A DNA stretch of 64,000 nucleotides from GCA-002727735 sp038134525. GTDB lineage: Bacteria > Bacteroidota > Bacteroidia > Flavobacteriales_D > Parvicellaceae. Below the pieces are notes generated by a model. It was not told the DNA's origin and searched no databases. It saw only the letters and a list, made by a program, of their open reading frames with translations. Where the stretch lies: contig JAYPVI010000001.1 in the NCBI GenBank assembly GCA_038134525.1, positions 124,001 through 188,000 of the forward strand. The letters run 5' to 3'. The position numbers and the translations under genes were made by a program. Positions 25,866 through 35,567 of this stretch are shown here, in pieces. The stretch's first letter is position 1; each line of letters opens with the position of its first letter.

Positions 25866-26972
25866 GTGAGTAAAAGAGACTATTACGATATTTTAGGAAT
25901 TTCGAAAGGTTCAAGCGAATCAGAAATAAAAAAGGCTTACAGAAAACTTGCCTTAAAATACCACCCCGATAAAAATCCCGGAAATAAAGAAGCTGAAGCT
26001 AAATTTAAAGAAGCAGCTGAAGCCTACGAGGTGTTGAGCAACAATCAAAAAAGACAACAATATGATCAATTTGGTCATGCTGCATTTGAAGGCGGTCAGG
26101 GCGGTTTTGGCGGAGGAATGTCTATGGACGATATCTTTGATCATTTTGGAGATATTTTTGGATCTGCATTTGGTGGAGGCGGTTTTGGCAGAAGGGGTGG
26201 AAGTAGAGTGAGAAAAGGTTCAAATCTTAGAGTGAAGTTAAGGTTAAGCTTAGAGGATATAGTCAACGGAGTTCAGAAAAAAATAAAAGTAACTAAATTA
26301 GTTCAGGCAAAAGGGGTTGAATTTACTTCTTGTTCTAGTTGTAGAGGCACTGGACAGGTTACTAGAGTGACTAACACCATATTGGGTGCCATGCAAACAT
26401 CTTCGACTTGCCCCACATGTAAAGGTTCAGGACAAATAATTGGAAATCGACCTCCAAATGTTGATACGTCTGGTTTAGAAAAAAAAGAGACTATAATAGA
26501 AATTGACATTCCAGCCGGTGTAGAACATGGCATGCAACTTAGTATGCAGGGAAAAGGAAATGAAGCCCCTGGAGGTGGGGTTCCGGGTGATTTAATCGTA
26601 GCCATTGAAGAAATTGAACATGAACATCTAGTTAGAAATGGAAATGACTTATTGTATCAACTAGGTATATCTTTTTCAGACGCTACAATTGGAACTTCTA
26701 TAGAGATACCGATGGTTTCCGGAAAGGCAAAAATAAAAATACCTCCTGGAACTCAAAGCGGAAAAAACTTAAGACTTCGATCAAAAGGAATTCCAGATAT
26801 TAACGGATATGGGAGAGGTGATATGATTGTAAACATTCAGATCTGGACTCCTCAAAAATTAACGAAAGAAGAAAAAGAATTGTTGGTAAAGTTGAATGAA
26901 AGTGATAATTTCAAACCCAAATTAAATCAAACGAAGAACTTCTTTGATAGAATGAAAAATCACTTCTCTTAA
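25866..26972 (+). CDS. dnaJ: Chaperone DnaJ with reduced zinc-finger domain
   Basis: Hsp40 co-chaperone that stimulates DnaK ATPase. It starts at GTG (SKRDYYDILG). The J domain (1-70) has HPD at 33-35, followed by a Gly/Phe-rich linker (78-115) and C-terminal substrate-binding domains ending near residue 345. The zinc-binding region keeps only two CxxCxGxG repeats, Cys156-Cys159 and Cys182-Cys185, where canonical DnaJ has four. The retained pair corresponds by order and spacing to the inner repeats (zinc centre II); the outer repeats (centre I) are missing. The 368-residue length is otherwise normal. Cotranscribed with grpE. Confidence 0.95.
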   Translation: MSKRDYYDILGISKGSSESEIKKAYRKLALKYHPDKNPGNKEAEAKFKEAAEAYEVLSNNQKRQQYDQFGHAAFEGGQGGFGGGMSMDDIFDHFGDIFGSAFGGGGFGRRGGSRVRKGSNLRVKLRLSLEDIVNGVQKKIKVTKLVQAKGVEFTSCSSCRGTGQVTRVTNTILGAMQTSSTCPTCKGSGQIIGNRPPNVDTSGLEKKETIIEIDIPAGVEHGMQLSMQGKGNEAPGGGVPGDLIVAIEEIEHEHLVRNGNDLLYQLGISFSDATIGTSIEIPMVSGKAKIKIPPGTQSGKNLRLRSKGIPDINGYGRGDMIVNIQIWTPQKLTKEEKELLVKLNESDNFKPKLNQTKNFFDRMKNHFS

Positions 26973-26985
26973 CTTAACCTTTTAG

Positions 26986-27912
26986 ATGCCTAGAAGTAAT
27001 ATAATTCAAATAGAAGATATTCATAAATCTTACGGGAATTATAAAGCTTTAGAAAACATCAACATCAAAGTTAAAAAAGGATCCATATTTGGATTACTGG
27101 GGCCTAATGGCGCAGGTAAGACTACTCTAATCAGAATCATAAATCAAATAATTCTTCCTGATAAAGGAATCGTTAAAATTCATGGTCAAGCATTGGAAAA
27201 AAAACACGTTTATCAAATTGGATATCTCCCAGAAGAACGGGGATTATACAAAAAAATGAAAGTGGGAGAACAAGCCCTTTATTTAGGCCAACTTAAAGGA
27301 CTAAGTAAAACTGAAGCGAAAAATCGAATCAAATTATGGTTAGAGAAGTTTAATATTGAAAATTGGTGGAACAAAAAAATAGAGGACTTATCTAAGGGAA
27401 TGGCTCAAAAAATTCAGTTTATTACTACTGTTTTACATGAACCAGAGCTATTAATTCTTGATGAACCATTTAGTGGATTGGATCCAGCTAATAGTGAATT
27501 AATAAAAAATGAGATATTAGAATTAAAAAAAGCAAAATCAACAATTATCTTAAGTACACACAATATGAACTCTGTTGAGGAAATTTGTGACGAAGCCGCC
27601 ATAATTAATAAATCCAAAAAAATTCTAAATGGTAAAATTGATGTACTCAAAAACGAATACAGTACAAACAGATGGAAAGTTATTTATAAAGGGAATAAAA
27701 TGTCATTTACAAATGCAATTTGGGGAGGATGGAAATTGGAAAATCATCAATCACTTGAAAACGGAACAAATGTTGCCGAAATTGAATTACTAGAACAATT
27801 AGAAATAAGTGATTTCATAAAAGGGATAGTAAATCATGTTGAAATACAAGAAGTCATAAAAAAAACACCAAGTATGCAAGATGTCTTCCTAAATGTAATT
27901 AACAATGAGTGA
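26986..27912 (+). CDS. ABC transporter ATP-binding protein (NatA-like)
   Basis: ATPase of an ABC-2 type exporter. The 308 residues contain Walker A GPNGAGKT (39-46), the signature LSKGMAQK, Walker B LLILDEPFSGLDP and the switch His (LSTHNM), then a C-terminal extension of about 90 residues typical of NatA/DRA-type ATPases (DUF4162-like). It overlaps the permease gene by 8 nt and starts 13 nt after dnaJ, so it may be partly cotranscribed with it. In related systems the cargo is Na+, drugs or lipids; the substrate is not inferable here. Confidence 0.92.
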   Translation: MPRSNIIQIEDIHKSYGNYKALENINIKVKKGSIFGLLGPNGAGKTTLIRIINQIILPDKGIVKIHGQALEKKHVYQIGYLPEERGLYKKMKVGEQALYLGQLKGLSKTEAKNRIKLWLEKFNIENWWNKKIEDLSKGMAQKIQFITTVLHEPELLILDEPFSGLDPANSELIKNEILELKKAKSTIILSTHNMNSVEEICDEAAIINKSKKILNGKIDVLKNEYSTNRWKVIYKGNKMSFTNAIWGGWKLENHQSLENGTNVAEIELLEQLEISDFIKGIVNHVEIQEVIKKTPSMQDVFLNVINNE

Positions 27913-29209
27913 AATTTGGTTAATCATAAAACGAGAGTACTGGACAAGAGTCAGAAAAAAAACTTTCATAATTATGAGTTTTTTAGGACCCCTCCTCATT
28001 GTTGGATTTATTGGTTTAACAGCATTTCTTTCTAAAGAAAAAAAAGGTGGTTATGAGATTATTGTTTTTGATGAAGGTAAAATATTTAATGGTGTTTTAA
28101 GAAATAATGAAAAATACCACCTTGAGTGGGCTCCTGAGAACAAAAACTATAATCAAATACAACAAATTTTTAAAAAAGATGAAAGACTAGATTTACTATT
28201 ATACTTACCCGCTAATTTGATTAAAACTAATTCGATGACGGCAAAGTGCTTGTACAAATCAATACCCTCATCGCCTGCTCAAAAACACCTAACAAGCATC
28301 ATCAATGAAGCCATTGAACTTTATAGAGTAAATCAAAATAATATCGACATAGAAACATACAGGGCTATTAAAACCCGTGTGAATCTAGATATAATTGACA
28401 TTGAAAATCAAGAAAATAAGAACATTCAGCGAAAAGGAATTGTTGGGATTATTTTTGCATTTTTTATCTATTTTTTCATCCTCATGTATTCTGTACAAGT
28501 CATGAAAGGGGTCATCGAAGAAAAAACAAGTAGGATTATCGAAATAATTATCTCTTCCGTTTCAAGCTTCAAATTAATGATAGCAAAAATTATTGGAGTA
28601 GGTTTAGTGGGCTTTACACAATTCTTTATTTGGATTATTGTAATATCTGTAACTTCTATTCTTCTTTTGAACAACCTTTTTCCAGATATCTACTCATCTA
28701 CTTTGCAAAGTCAAAATCCAATAACAGTAGATTCAAGTGAATCAGCTCAAATTATAGATTTTCTACTTTATAAAATACATTGGCCAAGCATGTTTATTTT
28801 TTTTGGTGTTTATTTTATAGGTGGATATCTATTGTATGCAGGAATGATGGCAGCGATTGGTGCAGCAGTTGACGAAGAGACCGATACTCAGCAATTTCTT
28901 ATTCCTCTTACCATACCTATGATTTTTGCTTTATCTATGATTTCATCGGTAATAGATGCCCCTTCCTCTTCGCTATCATTTTGGCTGAGTGAAATTCCTT
29001 TTACTTCACCTGTTATCATGTTAGTTAGGATAGCAATGGGAATTGGACCAAGTAGCGTAGAGGCTTGGGAAATAATGTTAAGTGTAGGACTACTATTTTC
29101 CACCTTTATTTTAACCACATGGCTTTCCAGCAAAATATATGCAAATGGCATTTTATCATTTGGAAAGAAGGCAACATACAAAGAACTTTTTAAATGGCTT
29201 AAATCATGA
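27905..29209 (+). CDS. ABC-2 type exporter permease (NatB-like)
   Basis: Membrane partner of the preceding ATPase. The 434 residues have one N-terminal helix (about 22-45), a large extracytoplasmic domain (about 45-180) and then five to six helices (IVGIIFAFFIYFFILMYSVQ; LVGFTQFFIWIIVISVT; MFIFFGVYFIGGYLLYAGM and later). The segment GVIEEKTSRIIEIIISS is the conserved ABC-2/NatB coupling region. It overlaps the ATPase gene by 8 nt and the regulator gene by 4 nt, so all three are one operon. Confidence 0.9.
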   Translation: MSEIWLIIKREYWTRVRKKTFIIMSFLGPLLIVGFIGLTAFLSKEKKGGYEIIVFDEGKIFNGVLRNNEKYHLEWAPENKNYNQIQQIFKKDERLDLLLYLPANLIKTNSMTAKCLYKSIPSSPAQKHLTSIINEAIELYRVNQNNIDIETYRAIKTRVNLDIIDIENQENKNIQRKGIVGIIFAFFIYFFILMYSVQVMKGVIEEKTSRIIEIIISSVSSFKLMIAKIIGVGLVGFTQFFIWIIVISVTSILLLNNLFPDIYSSTLQSQNPITVDSSESAQIIDFLLYKIHWPSMFIFFGVYFIGGYLLYAGMMAAIGAAVDEETDTQQFLIPLTIPMIFALSMISSVIDAPSSSLSFWLSEIPFTSPVIMLVRIAMGIGPSSVEAWEIMLSVGLLFSTFILTTWLSSKIYANGILSFGKKATYKELFKWLKS

Positions 29210-30375
29210 AAAAAATCTTAATTATTGACGATGAAAGAGCAATAAGATCTACCTTGAAAGAAATACTCGAATTTGAAAAATATGAGGTAGACGATGCTGA
29301 AGACGGAACAGTGGGTTTAAAGTGTTTAGAATCTAAAAATTATGACCTTATTTTTTGTGATATCAAGATGCCAAAAATGGATGGTATAGAATTTCTTGAA
29401 CGTAAAATGAAATCTGATTCATATTGCCCTATCATCATGATTAGTGGACATGGAAATGTTGAAACGGCCGTTCAAGCTCTTAAAAAAGGAGCATATGATT
29501 ATATTGAAAAACCACTTGACCTGAACAGAGTCCTTGTTGCAGTGAGAAATGCATTAGACAAAAACGCTGTAGTAGAGGAGAATAAATCATTAAAACGAAA
29601 AATAAAAAATCAAAATTCAAATACAATTATTGGGAAAAGTAAAGCTATAACCTCAATTATTAAACTCATAGACAAAGTGGCCCCAACAGATGCACGTGTC
29701 CTTATTACAGGTGCTAACGGAAGTGGTAAAGAACTTGTAGCTAAGCAACTTCATGACAAGAGCAATAGGGGGAAAGCTGAATTTGTGGAAGTAAATTGTG
29801 CGGCTATACCATCAGAGCTCATAGAAAGTGAATTATTTGGTCATGAAAAAGGTTCATTCACATCAGCACATAAACAAAAATCAGGTAAGTTTGAACAAGC
29901 TAGTGGAGGCACTCTATTTTTGGATGAGATTGGGGATATGAGTGCATCAGCTCAAGCCAAAGTTTTAAGAGCACTACAGGAGAATAAAATTACGCGTGTA
30001 GGAGGAAACAAAGAAATTAATATTGACACAAGAGTAATCGCTGCTACCAATAAAGATTTAAGAAAAGAAATTAATGATGGAAATTTTAGAGAAGATCTTT
30101 ATCACCGATTAAATGTCATTCCGATTCACGTACCATCACTAAATGAACGGAAAGAAGATATTCCATTATTAACTGATTTTTTTCTGGAAAAAATTTGTAA
30201 AGAACAAGGTATTTCAAAAAAAGAGATAAAAGCTGACGCTCTGAAGCAATTAATGGATATAAACTGGACAGGAAACATTAGAGAGCTAAAAAACATTATT
30301 GAACGACTTGTTATTCTATCTGATAAGGAAATTACCAAGAATGACGTTAAATTATATTGCAACCCCTTAGACTAA
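29206..30375 (+). CDS. Response regulator with AAA+ domain (NtrC/NtrX-like, lacking HTH)
   Basis: A 389-residue receiver-AAA+ protein. The receiver (1-120) has the acidic pair Asp8-Asp9, phosphoacceptor Asp52 and KP at 102-103. The AAA+ domain (about 140-375) has Walker A GANGSGKE, Walker B GGTLFLDE (234-241) and the arginine-finger region. The sigma54-contacting GAFTGA loop reads GSFTSA (216-221), and the protein ends just after the AAA+ domain (NDVKLYCNPLD) with no Fis-type HTH. It therefore may not be a classical DNA-bound sigma54 activator. No histidine kinase is nearby. It overlaps the exporter permease by 4 nt and, convergently, alaS by 9 nt. Confidence 0.88.
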   Translation: MKKILIIDDERAIRSTLKEILEFEKYEVDDAEDGTVGLKCLESKNYDLIFCDIKMPKMDGIEFLERKMKSDSYCPIIMISGHGNVETAVQALKKGAYDYIEKPLDLNRVLVAVRNALDKNAVVEENKSLKRKIKNQNSNTIIGKSKAITSIIKLIDKVAPTDARVLITGANGSGKELVAKQLHDKSNRGKAEFVEVNCAAIPSELIESELFGHEKGSFTSAHKQKSGKFEQASGGTLFLDEIGDMSASAQAKVLRALQENKITRVGGNKEINIDTRVIAATNKDLRKEINDGNFREDLYHRLNVIPIHVPSLNERKEDIPLLTDFFLEKICKEQGISKKEIKADALKQLMDINWTGNIRELKNIIERLVILSDKEITKNDVKLYCNPLD

Positions 30376-32985
30376 AAGCGATATTGCCTTGTCTTTAATT
30401 AAAGACAAGCCATTTATGTCACTTCCTCCTGCAGTAGCAAAAAAAGGTTGTCCTCCGCCTCCCCCCTTAATTAGTTTGGAAAGCTCTCTTATAAGTTGAC
30501 CAGCATTCCAATTCTTTTTTTCAACCAGATCTTCCGTTATCATTAATGAAATTATTGGTTTTTCATTATAACTACTAGTCAATAACAGCACCATTTTTGG
30601 TTTATTTTCCTTTAATTGAAAACTGATTTGTTTCATTTCATCAGCAGTAAGCTGAGTGTGGAAATACATTAAAGTGTATTCCCCTAAATCTTCAGCACTT
30701 TCTTCTATTTTTAGTTTTGTTTGTTTTACAACTGCCCTTCTATTTTCCTCAATTTCATGAAGAAGTTCTAGGTTTTTAAGTTGTAGTGCTTTAACCGCTT
30801 CCAACACATCTGCTGGTTGCTTTAATAGAATAGCAATTTTATCGAGGGTAGAAAGTTTTCGATTTATAAAATGATCTGCCTCATCACCGGTATAAGCTTC
30901 AATTCTTCGAATTCCTGAAGAAATTGAACCCTCTGATATAATCCTAAATTGCCCAACTTGAGAAGAAGACTTAACATGTATTCCTCCACATAGTTCAATT
31001 GATTCACCAAATTGTATGGTTCGGACTGAGTCCCCGTATTTTTCTCCAAATAACATCATTGCTCCCTTTTCCTTCGCTAATAACAATGGAATGTTTCTTT
31101 CTTCTTCAAGTGGATGCCCTTTTCTTATTTCTTCATTTACTAATTGTTCAACTTTTTTGATTTCATCATCAGTTAACTTTGAAAAGTGAGAAAAATCAAA
31201 TCTTAAATAGTACTGATTAACTAAAGAACCTTTTTGCTCCACATGCTCACCTAAAATTTTTCTTAATGCATAATGAAGCAGATGAGTTGCGCTGTGATTT
31301 TTTGCTGTGTTTATTCTTGCCTTCTCATTTACTTGTGCAATAAATTCTGAATCTAAATTTTTAGGTAACACTTTTGAAAAATGAACAATAACTCCATTTT
31401 CTTTCTTTGTATCAGTAATTTCAATTTTTTCATTTTTACTAACTAAAAGTCCAGTGTCACCTACTTGACCTCCTCCTTCTGGATAAAATGGAGTGAGATT
31501 TAAAATAAATTGGAAATAATCGTTCTTTTTAATTTTGACTCTTCTATACTGGGTGATTTTTACAGTCGCTTTTGTATGATCATAGCCAATAAACTCTTGT
31601 ATATCATCTTCCCTAATCTTAGTCCAATCACCAACTTCTTTTAGTGCATCAGATTTTGACCTTTCTCTTTGTTCATTTAGACATCTTTCAAATTCATTTT
31701 CATCAATTAAAAAATCATTTTCTAAAGCTATTAATCTTGTTAAATCAATGGGGAAACCAAAACTATCATACAACTCAAAACACTGTTTACCTGAAATTTC
31801 TTGGATATTCTTTTGTTTGCACTGATCCATGATTTCTTCCATACGTTTTACTCCCGAACTTAAAGTTTTAAAAAAAGAGGATTCTTCTTCAAATATGATT
31901 TTAGAAATGAATTCTTTTTGAGTAGCTAATTCTTTGTAATGACCATCAAAGGACAAAATTAATTCATCCAAGAGTTGATATATAAATGGCGTTTTAAAAT
32001 TCAAAAACTGATATCCATATCGAATTGCTCTTCTTAGAATTCTTCTTATTACATAACCGGCTCCAGTATTAGATGGTAATTGACCATCAGCTATGGAGAA
32101 TGATACTGCTCTCAAATGATCAACCACTACTCTAAAAGCTATTGATATTCTATCATCTCCACCTAAATATTCCATTTTAGATAATACTTCTAACTTTCTA
32201 ATTATTGAAGCAAATACATCGGTGTCATAATTACTGTTTTTATTTTGGAGAACACGACAGAGTCGCTCAAATCCCATACCTGTATCTACATGTTTATGTT
32301 CAAGAGGCTCAAGTAATCCAGCAGCATTTCTATTGAATTCCATAAACACTAAATTCCATATTTCAATTACCTGAGGATGGTCTTTATTAACTAACTGTAA
32401 GCCATCAACTTTTGATTTTTCAGCTGCATTTCTTAAATCAATATGAATTTCTGAGCACGGTCCGCATGGCCCTTGACTTCCCATCTCCCAGAAATTATCT
32501 TTTTTTCCACATTTGATAATTCTATTTTTAGAAACATGATTTTCCCATAATTTAAAAGATTCGATATCAAAAGAGGTTCCATCTTTCTTATCCCCTTCAA
32601 AAACAGTAACATAAAGGAGGTTTGGATCAATTTTAAATACATCTGTCAGTAGTTCCCAGGACCATTTGATGGCGTCCTCTTTAAAATAATTTCCAAATGA
32701 CCAGTTACCAAGCATCTCAAACATGGTATGATGATAGGTATCAACACCTACTTCTTCTAAATCGTTGTGTTTTCCAGAAACCCTTAGGCATTTTTGACTA
32801 TTTGCAACCCTAGTGTTTTTAGGATGATCAAATCCTAAAAATATATCCTTAAATTGATTCATTCCTGCATTCGTAAACATCAATGAAGGATCATCCTTAA
32901 GCACCATTGGAGCAGAAGATTCAATAAAATGACCTTTATCCTTAAAAAATTCAGTAAATGCTTTTCTTATATCTGTAGACTTCAT
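30367..32985 (-). CDS. alaS: Alanine--tRNA ligase
   Basis: Class II synthetase that charges tRNA-Ala. The ATG at 32985 gives 872 residues starting MKSTDIRKAFTEFFKDKGH, the standard N-terminus; an in-frame TTG just upstream is rejected. The catalytic core has MFTNAGMNQFKDIFLG and GPCGPCSEIH. The editing domain has HSATHLLHYAL and CGGIHV with its zinc ligands. The C-Ala domain ends with GGGGGQPFFATAGG. Its 3' end overlaps the response-regulator gene by 9 nt on the other strand. No clear promoter was found in the 68-nt divergent gap to the propeller gene. Confidence 0.97.
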   Translation of the reverse strand: MKSTDIRKAFTEFFKDKGHFIESSAPMVLKDDPSLMFTNAGMNQFKDIFLGFDHPKNTRVANSQKCLRVSGKHNDLEEVGVDTYHHTMFEMLGNWSFGNYFKEDAIKWSWELLTDVFKIDPNLLYVTVFEGDKKDGTSFDIESFKLWENHVSKNRIIKCGKKDNFWEMGSQGPCGPCSEIHIDLRNAAEKSKVDGLQLVNKDHPQVIEIWNLVFMEFNRNAAGLLEPLEHKHVDTGMGFERLCRVLQNKNSNYDTDVFASIIRKLEVLSKMEYLGGDDRISIAFRVVVDHLRAVSFSIADGQLPSNTGAGYVIRRILRRAIRYGYQFLNFKTPFIYQLLDELILSFDGHYKELATQKEFISKIIFEEESSFFKTLSSGVKRMEEIMDQCKQKNIQEISGKQCFELYDSFGFPIDLTRLIALENDFLIDENEFERCLNEQRERSKSDALKEVGDWTKIREDDIQEFIGYDHTKATVKITQYRRVKIKKNDYFQFILNLTPFYPEGGGQVGDTGLLVSKNEKIEITDTKKENGVIVHFSKVLPKNLDSEFIAQVNEKARINTAKNHSATHLLHYALRKILGEHVEQKGSLVNQYYLRFDFSHFSKLTDDEIKKVEQLVNEEIRKGHPLEEERNIPLLLAKEKGAMMLFGEKYGDSVRTIQFGESIELCGGIHVKSSSQVGQFRIISEGSISSGIRRIEAYTGDEADHFINRKLSTLDKIAILLKQPADVLEAVKALQLKNLELLHEIEENRRAVVKQTKLKIEESAEDLGEYTLMYFHTQLTADEMKQISFQLKENKPKMVLLLTSSYNEKPIISLMITEDLVEKKNWNAGQLIRELSKLIKGGGGGQPFFATAGGSDINGLSLIKDKAISLLV

Positions 32986-33022
32986 CAAATAGGGTTTGTA
33001 CGAATTAAATTATTTCAAATTT

Positions 33023-33030
33023 TATTTTTG
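33023..33030 (+). promoter_or_regulatory. Putative -7 element upstream of the PQQ-like gene
   Basis: TATTTTTG matches TAnnTTTG and ends 23 nt before the ATG at 33054. It lies in the short divergent gap shared with alaS. No clear TTG is found at 19 nt. Confidence 0.45.
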
Positions 33031-33053
33031 AGATATTGATTATATTTAAAACG

Positions 33054-34520
33054 ATGCAAATTAATCTAATTTATTTGAGATTCAACCTGAAAAAGACTAA
33101 AATTCTATGTCTATTAGCTCTTTTGATATTGACTACTATTTCAGCCATTTCTCAAAAAATTGAACTCATAAACCCTACTTTTCTTGGTAATGAACAAAGA
33201 AACTATTATGGTAACGAAGCGCCAGACACCCTCAGAATAATTTGGAAACATTACTTAGGAAAAGGAAAGACCACCATTTCTAAAAACATTAAAGATCAAA
33301 TTTGGGCTGGAGCAGGATGGACTGGACAACCTTTACTTTACAAAGAGAATGATAGTTTATATCTCATTCAAGGCTCTTGTGATCATCATTTAAAAAAAAT
33401 TAATGCTTCAAATGGTCATCTCATTTGGCAATATCAATTTGATGATGTAGTAAAAGGAACAGGTACCATTTGGCATAATGTGAAAGCTGAAAACAAATTT
33501 CACGAACTTATCGTTTTTCAAGGCAGTAGATTGGGTTTTGATAAAAATTTAAATTCAAAACATGTTCCTAGTTTCAGGGCTATTTCATTAATTGATGGAT
33601 CAGAATTATGGCGATTAGATGTCAAAAAGACAAAAAGCTACAGTAGAGATGTAGATGGATCTTGTCTTATAATAGAAGACACACTTTATATTGGACTAGA
33701 AAATGGATTACTAACGGCTATAGACCCCGACCCTAATCATGTACAACTCATTGATAGTATGATACAACCACCCATAATTCACGAACATAAACTATACACC
33801 AAAGAGGATGTATTTAATCATAAAAATAATCTAGTAACAGAGTCATCTCCATCCAAACTTGGTAACCATTTATTCATTGCTAGTGGATCTGGACATATTT
33901 ATGGATATAATATTAAAAAAGATACGATTGATTGGGAATTCCATATTGGTTCAGATATTGATGGTAGTGCCATTATTACAAATGATAGTTGTGTAATTGC
34001 TACAATTGAAAAACAATTTATTATTGGGAAAGGAGGGGTTTTTAAATTTAACCCTAGAAAACAAGGAAGAGAAAGTGTTGATTGGTTTTTTCCTGTAGAA
34101 GATACAGATACTGGAAGTTGGGAAGGAGGTGTAATAGGTACAGCAGCAGTAAGTGACTATTACAATAAAGATTTAAAATTAGCTGCTTTTGTTAGCGTAA
34201 AAGGAAATTTATTTTTAATCAATCACAAACTAATTGACCAAGAAGTTACCAATTTAGGTCCAAACAAAAAAAACCACTATCCTTCTCCTTTACTATTAGA
34301 TAAGCAATATATAGGGCCGTCTATTAGTACACCTCTTCTTATTAAAGATAAGTTGATTGTTGCAGGCTACCAAGGACTAAAATTATTTAAAATCAAAAAA
34401 GATCAAACTTTGACATTATTAGCATCTTACAAAGCAGAATTTGAAGCCACTCCATTTGTTTTTGATCAAAAAATTTATTTAGCATCACGAGATGGGTATT
34501 TATATTGTTTTGGTAATTAA
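33054..34520 (+). CDS. PQQ-like beta-propeller protein, exported
   Basis: A 488-residue protein with an N-terminal signal peptide (basic start, hydrophobic ILCLLALLILTTISAIS, about residue 35) and repeated beta-propeller blades of the PQQ-enzyme/BamB type: LKKINASNGHLIWQYQFDD, FRAISLIDGSELWRLDV, IYGYNIKKDTIDWEFHIG, and YLASRDGYLYCFGN at the end. No catalytic PQQ-dehydrogenase residues or cytochrome motif are seen, so a structural or binding role is likely. It is longer than BamB (about 390) and has no lipoprotein Cys. Monocistronic. Start chosen at ATG 33054 because the TTG at 33036 would overlap the expected transcription start. Confidence 0.8.
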   Translation: MQINLIYLRFNLKKTKILCLLALLILTTISAISQKIELINPTFLGNEQRNYYGNEAPDTLRIIWKHYLGKGKTTISKNIKDQIWAGAGWTGQPLLYKENDSLYLIQGSCDHHLKKINASNGHLIWQYQFDDVVKGTGTIWHNVKAENKFHELIVFQGSRLGFDKNLNSKHVPSFRAISLIDGSELWRLDVKKTKSYSRDVDGSCLIIEDTLYIGLENGLLTAIDPDPNHVQLIDSMIQPPIIHEHKLYTKEDVFNHKNNLVTESSPSKLGNHLFIASGSGHIYGYNIKKDTIDWEFHIGSDIDGSAIITNDSCVIATIEKQFIIGKGGVFKFNPRKQGRESVDWFFPVEDTDTGSWEGGVIGTAAVSDYYNKDLKLAAFVSVKGNLFLINHKLIDQEVTNLGPNKKNHYPSPLLLDKQYIGPSISTPLLIKDKLIVAGYQGLKLFKIKKDQTLTLLASYKAEFEATPFVFDQKIYLASRDGYLYCFGN

Positions 34521-34575
34521 AAAAATGATGTTGATTTGTAGAACTTAATAACATAACCAATTCATTAAATTTTGA

Positions 34576-34583
34576 TACTTTTG
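34576..34583 (+). promoter_or_regulatory. Putative -7 element of the M23 peptidase-fabD unit
   Basis: TACTTTTG matches TAnnTTTG and ends 15 nt before the TTG start at 34599. A -33 TTG at the ideal distance is lacking. Confidence 0.5.
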
Positions 34584-34598
34584 GGCTAATTCTAGCAT

Positions 34599-35567
34599 TT
34601 GAAAAACGTTAATTATAAATACAATCCCGAAACCCTAGATTATGAGGAAGTAAGATTAACACTTTGGGACAGGACTAGAAAACTATCCTATTATCTAATT
34701 GCATCAGTTGTATTTTCTTTTTTAATTCTTTCAATAGCATTTTATAATATTAGAAATTACATTCAAAAAGAAGCAGCTAAAGAAAACCAAAGTTTAAGAC
34801 AAGAAATTTCATCATTCAACAAAGATCTAAATTTTATTCTTGAAGTACTTGGTGATATCCAGCAAAGGGATGATAATATATATCGTGCCATTTTTGAAAC
34901 AGATCCTTACCCTGATCATAAAAGACAATTAGGAACAGGAGGGAATTCCATGAAGTACAAAAGGTATGAAAATATGGAATATGGAGATTTAGTTATAGAA
35001 ATATCAAAAAAAATTGAACTTATTGAGAAAAAACTCGCGTCTCAATCCAAATCTTTTGACCAAGTATTTGACTTGACTAAAGAAAAGCAAAAAATGATTA
35101 AATCTATTCCTAGCATACAACCCGTTTCAAATCGAGATTTAACAAGAATTGCTTCTGGTTTTGGTTTAAGAATGCATCCCATATATAAGATCATTAAAAT
35201 GCATAAAGGGATGGATTTTACAGCTCCAATTGGTACTGAAATATACGCTACTGGAGATGGTGTTGTTGAAAAGGTAGGTTGGGTTGGAGGATATGGAAAA
35301 ACAATCATGATTAATCATGGATTTGGTTATAAAACTAGATATGCACATTGTAGCAAGTATAATTGTAGGAAAGGTCAAAAGGTAAAAAGAGGAGACTTGA
35401 TTGGTTTTGTGGGAAATACGGGGCAATCTTCTGGACCGCATCTTCATTATGAAGTATTTAAAAATAATAGGCAAATTAATCCAGTCAATTTTTTCTTTAA
35501 CGACTTAAGTCCTGAAGAATATGACAAAGTAATTGAAATTTCTTCTCGACCTAATCAATCCCTATAA
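34599..35567 (+). CDS. M23 family metallopeptidase (LytM/NlpD-like), membrane-anchored
   Basis: Probable peptidoglycan endopeptidase in the periplasm. The TTG start gives 322 residues with one transmembrane helix (about 30-50), a coiled-coil region (about 55-170) and a LytM domain (about 185-300). The zinc ligands His202 and Asp206 (HKGMD) and the HLH pair (His281, His283 in GPHLHYEV) are all present, so it should be active. The architecture resembles Bacteroidota M23 proteins with a DUF5930-like coiled coil. Its stop overlaps the start of the MerR-like gene by 1 nt. Confidence 0.92.
   Translation: MKNVNYKYNPETLDYEEVRLTLWDRTRKLSYYLIASVVFSFLILSIAFYNIRNYIQKEAAKENQSLRQEISSFNKDLNFILEVLGDIQQRDDNIYRAIFETDPYPDHKRQLGTGGNSMKYKRYENMEYGDLVIEISKKIELIEKKLASQSKSFDQVFDLTKEKQKMIKSIPSIQPVSNRDLTRIASGFGLRMHPIYKIIKMHKGMDFTAPIGTEIYATGDGVVEKVGWVGGYGKTIMINHGFGYKTRYAHCSKYNCRKGQKVKRGDLIGFVGNTGQSSGPHLHYEVFKNNRQINPVNFFFNDLSPEEYDKVIEISSRPNQSL

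Noticed and set aside
32986..32988. TTG start for alaS
   Set aside because: The next codon is ATG, giving MKSTDIRKAF, the normal alanyl-tRNA synthetase N-terminus.
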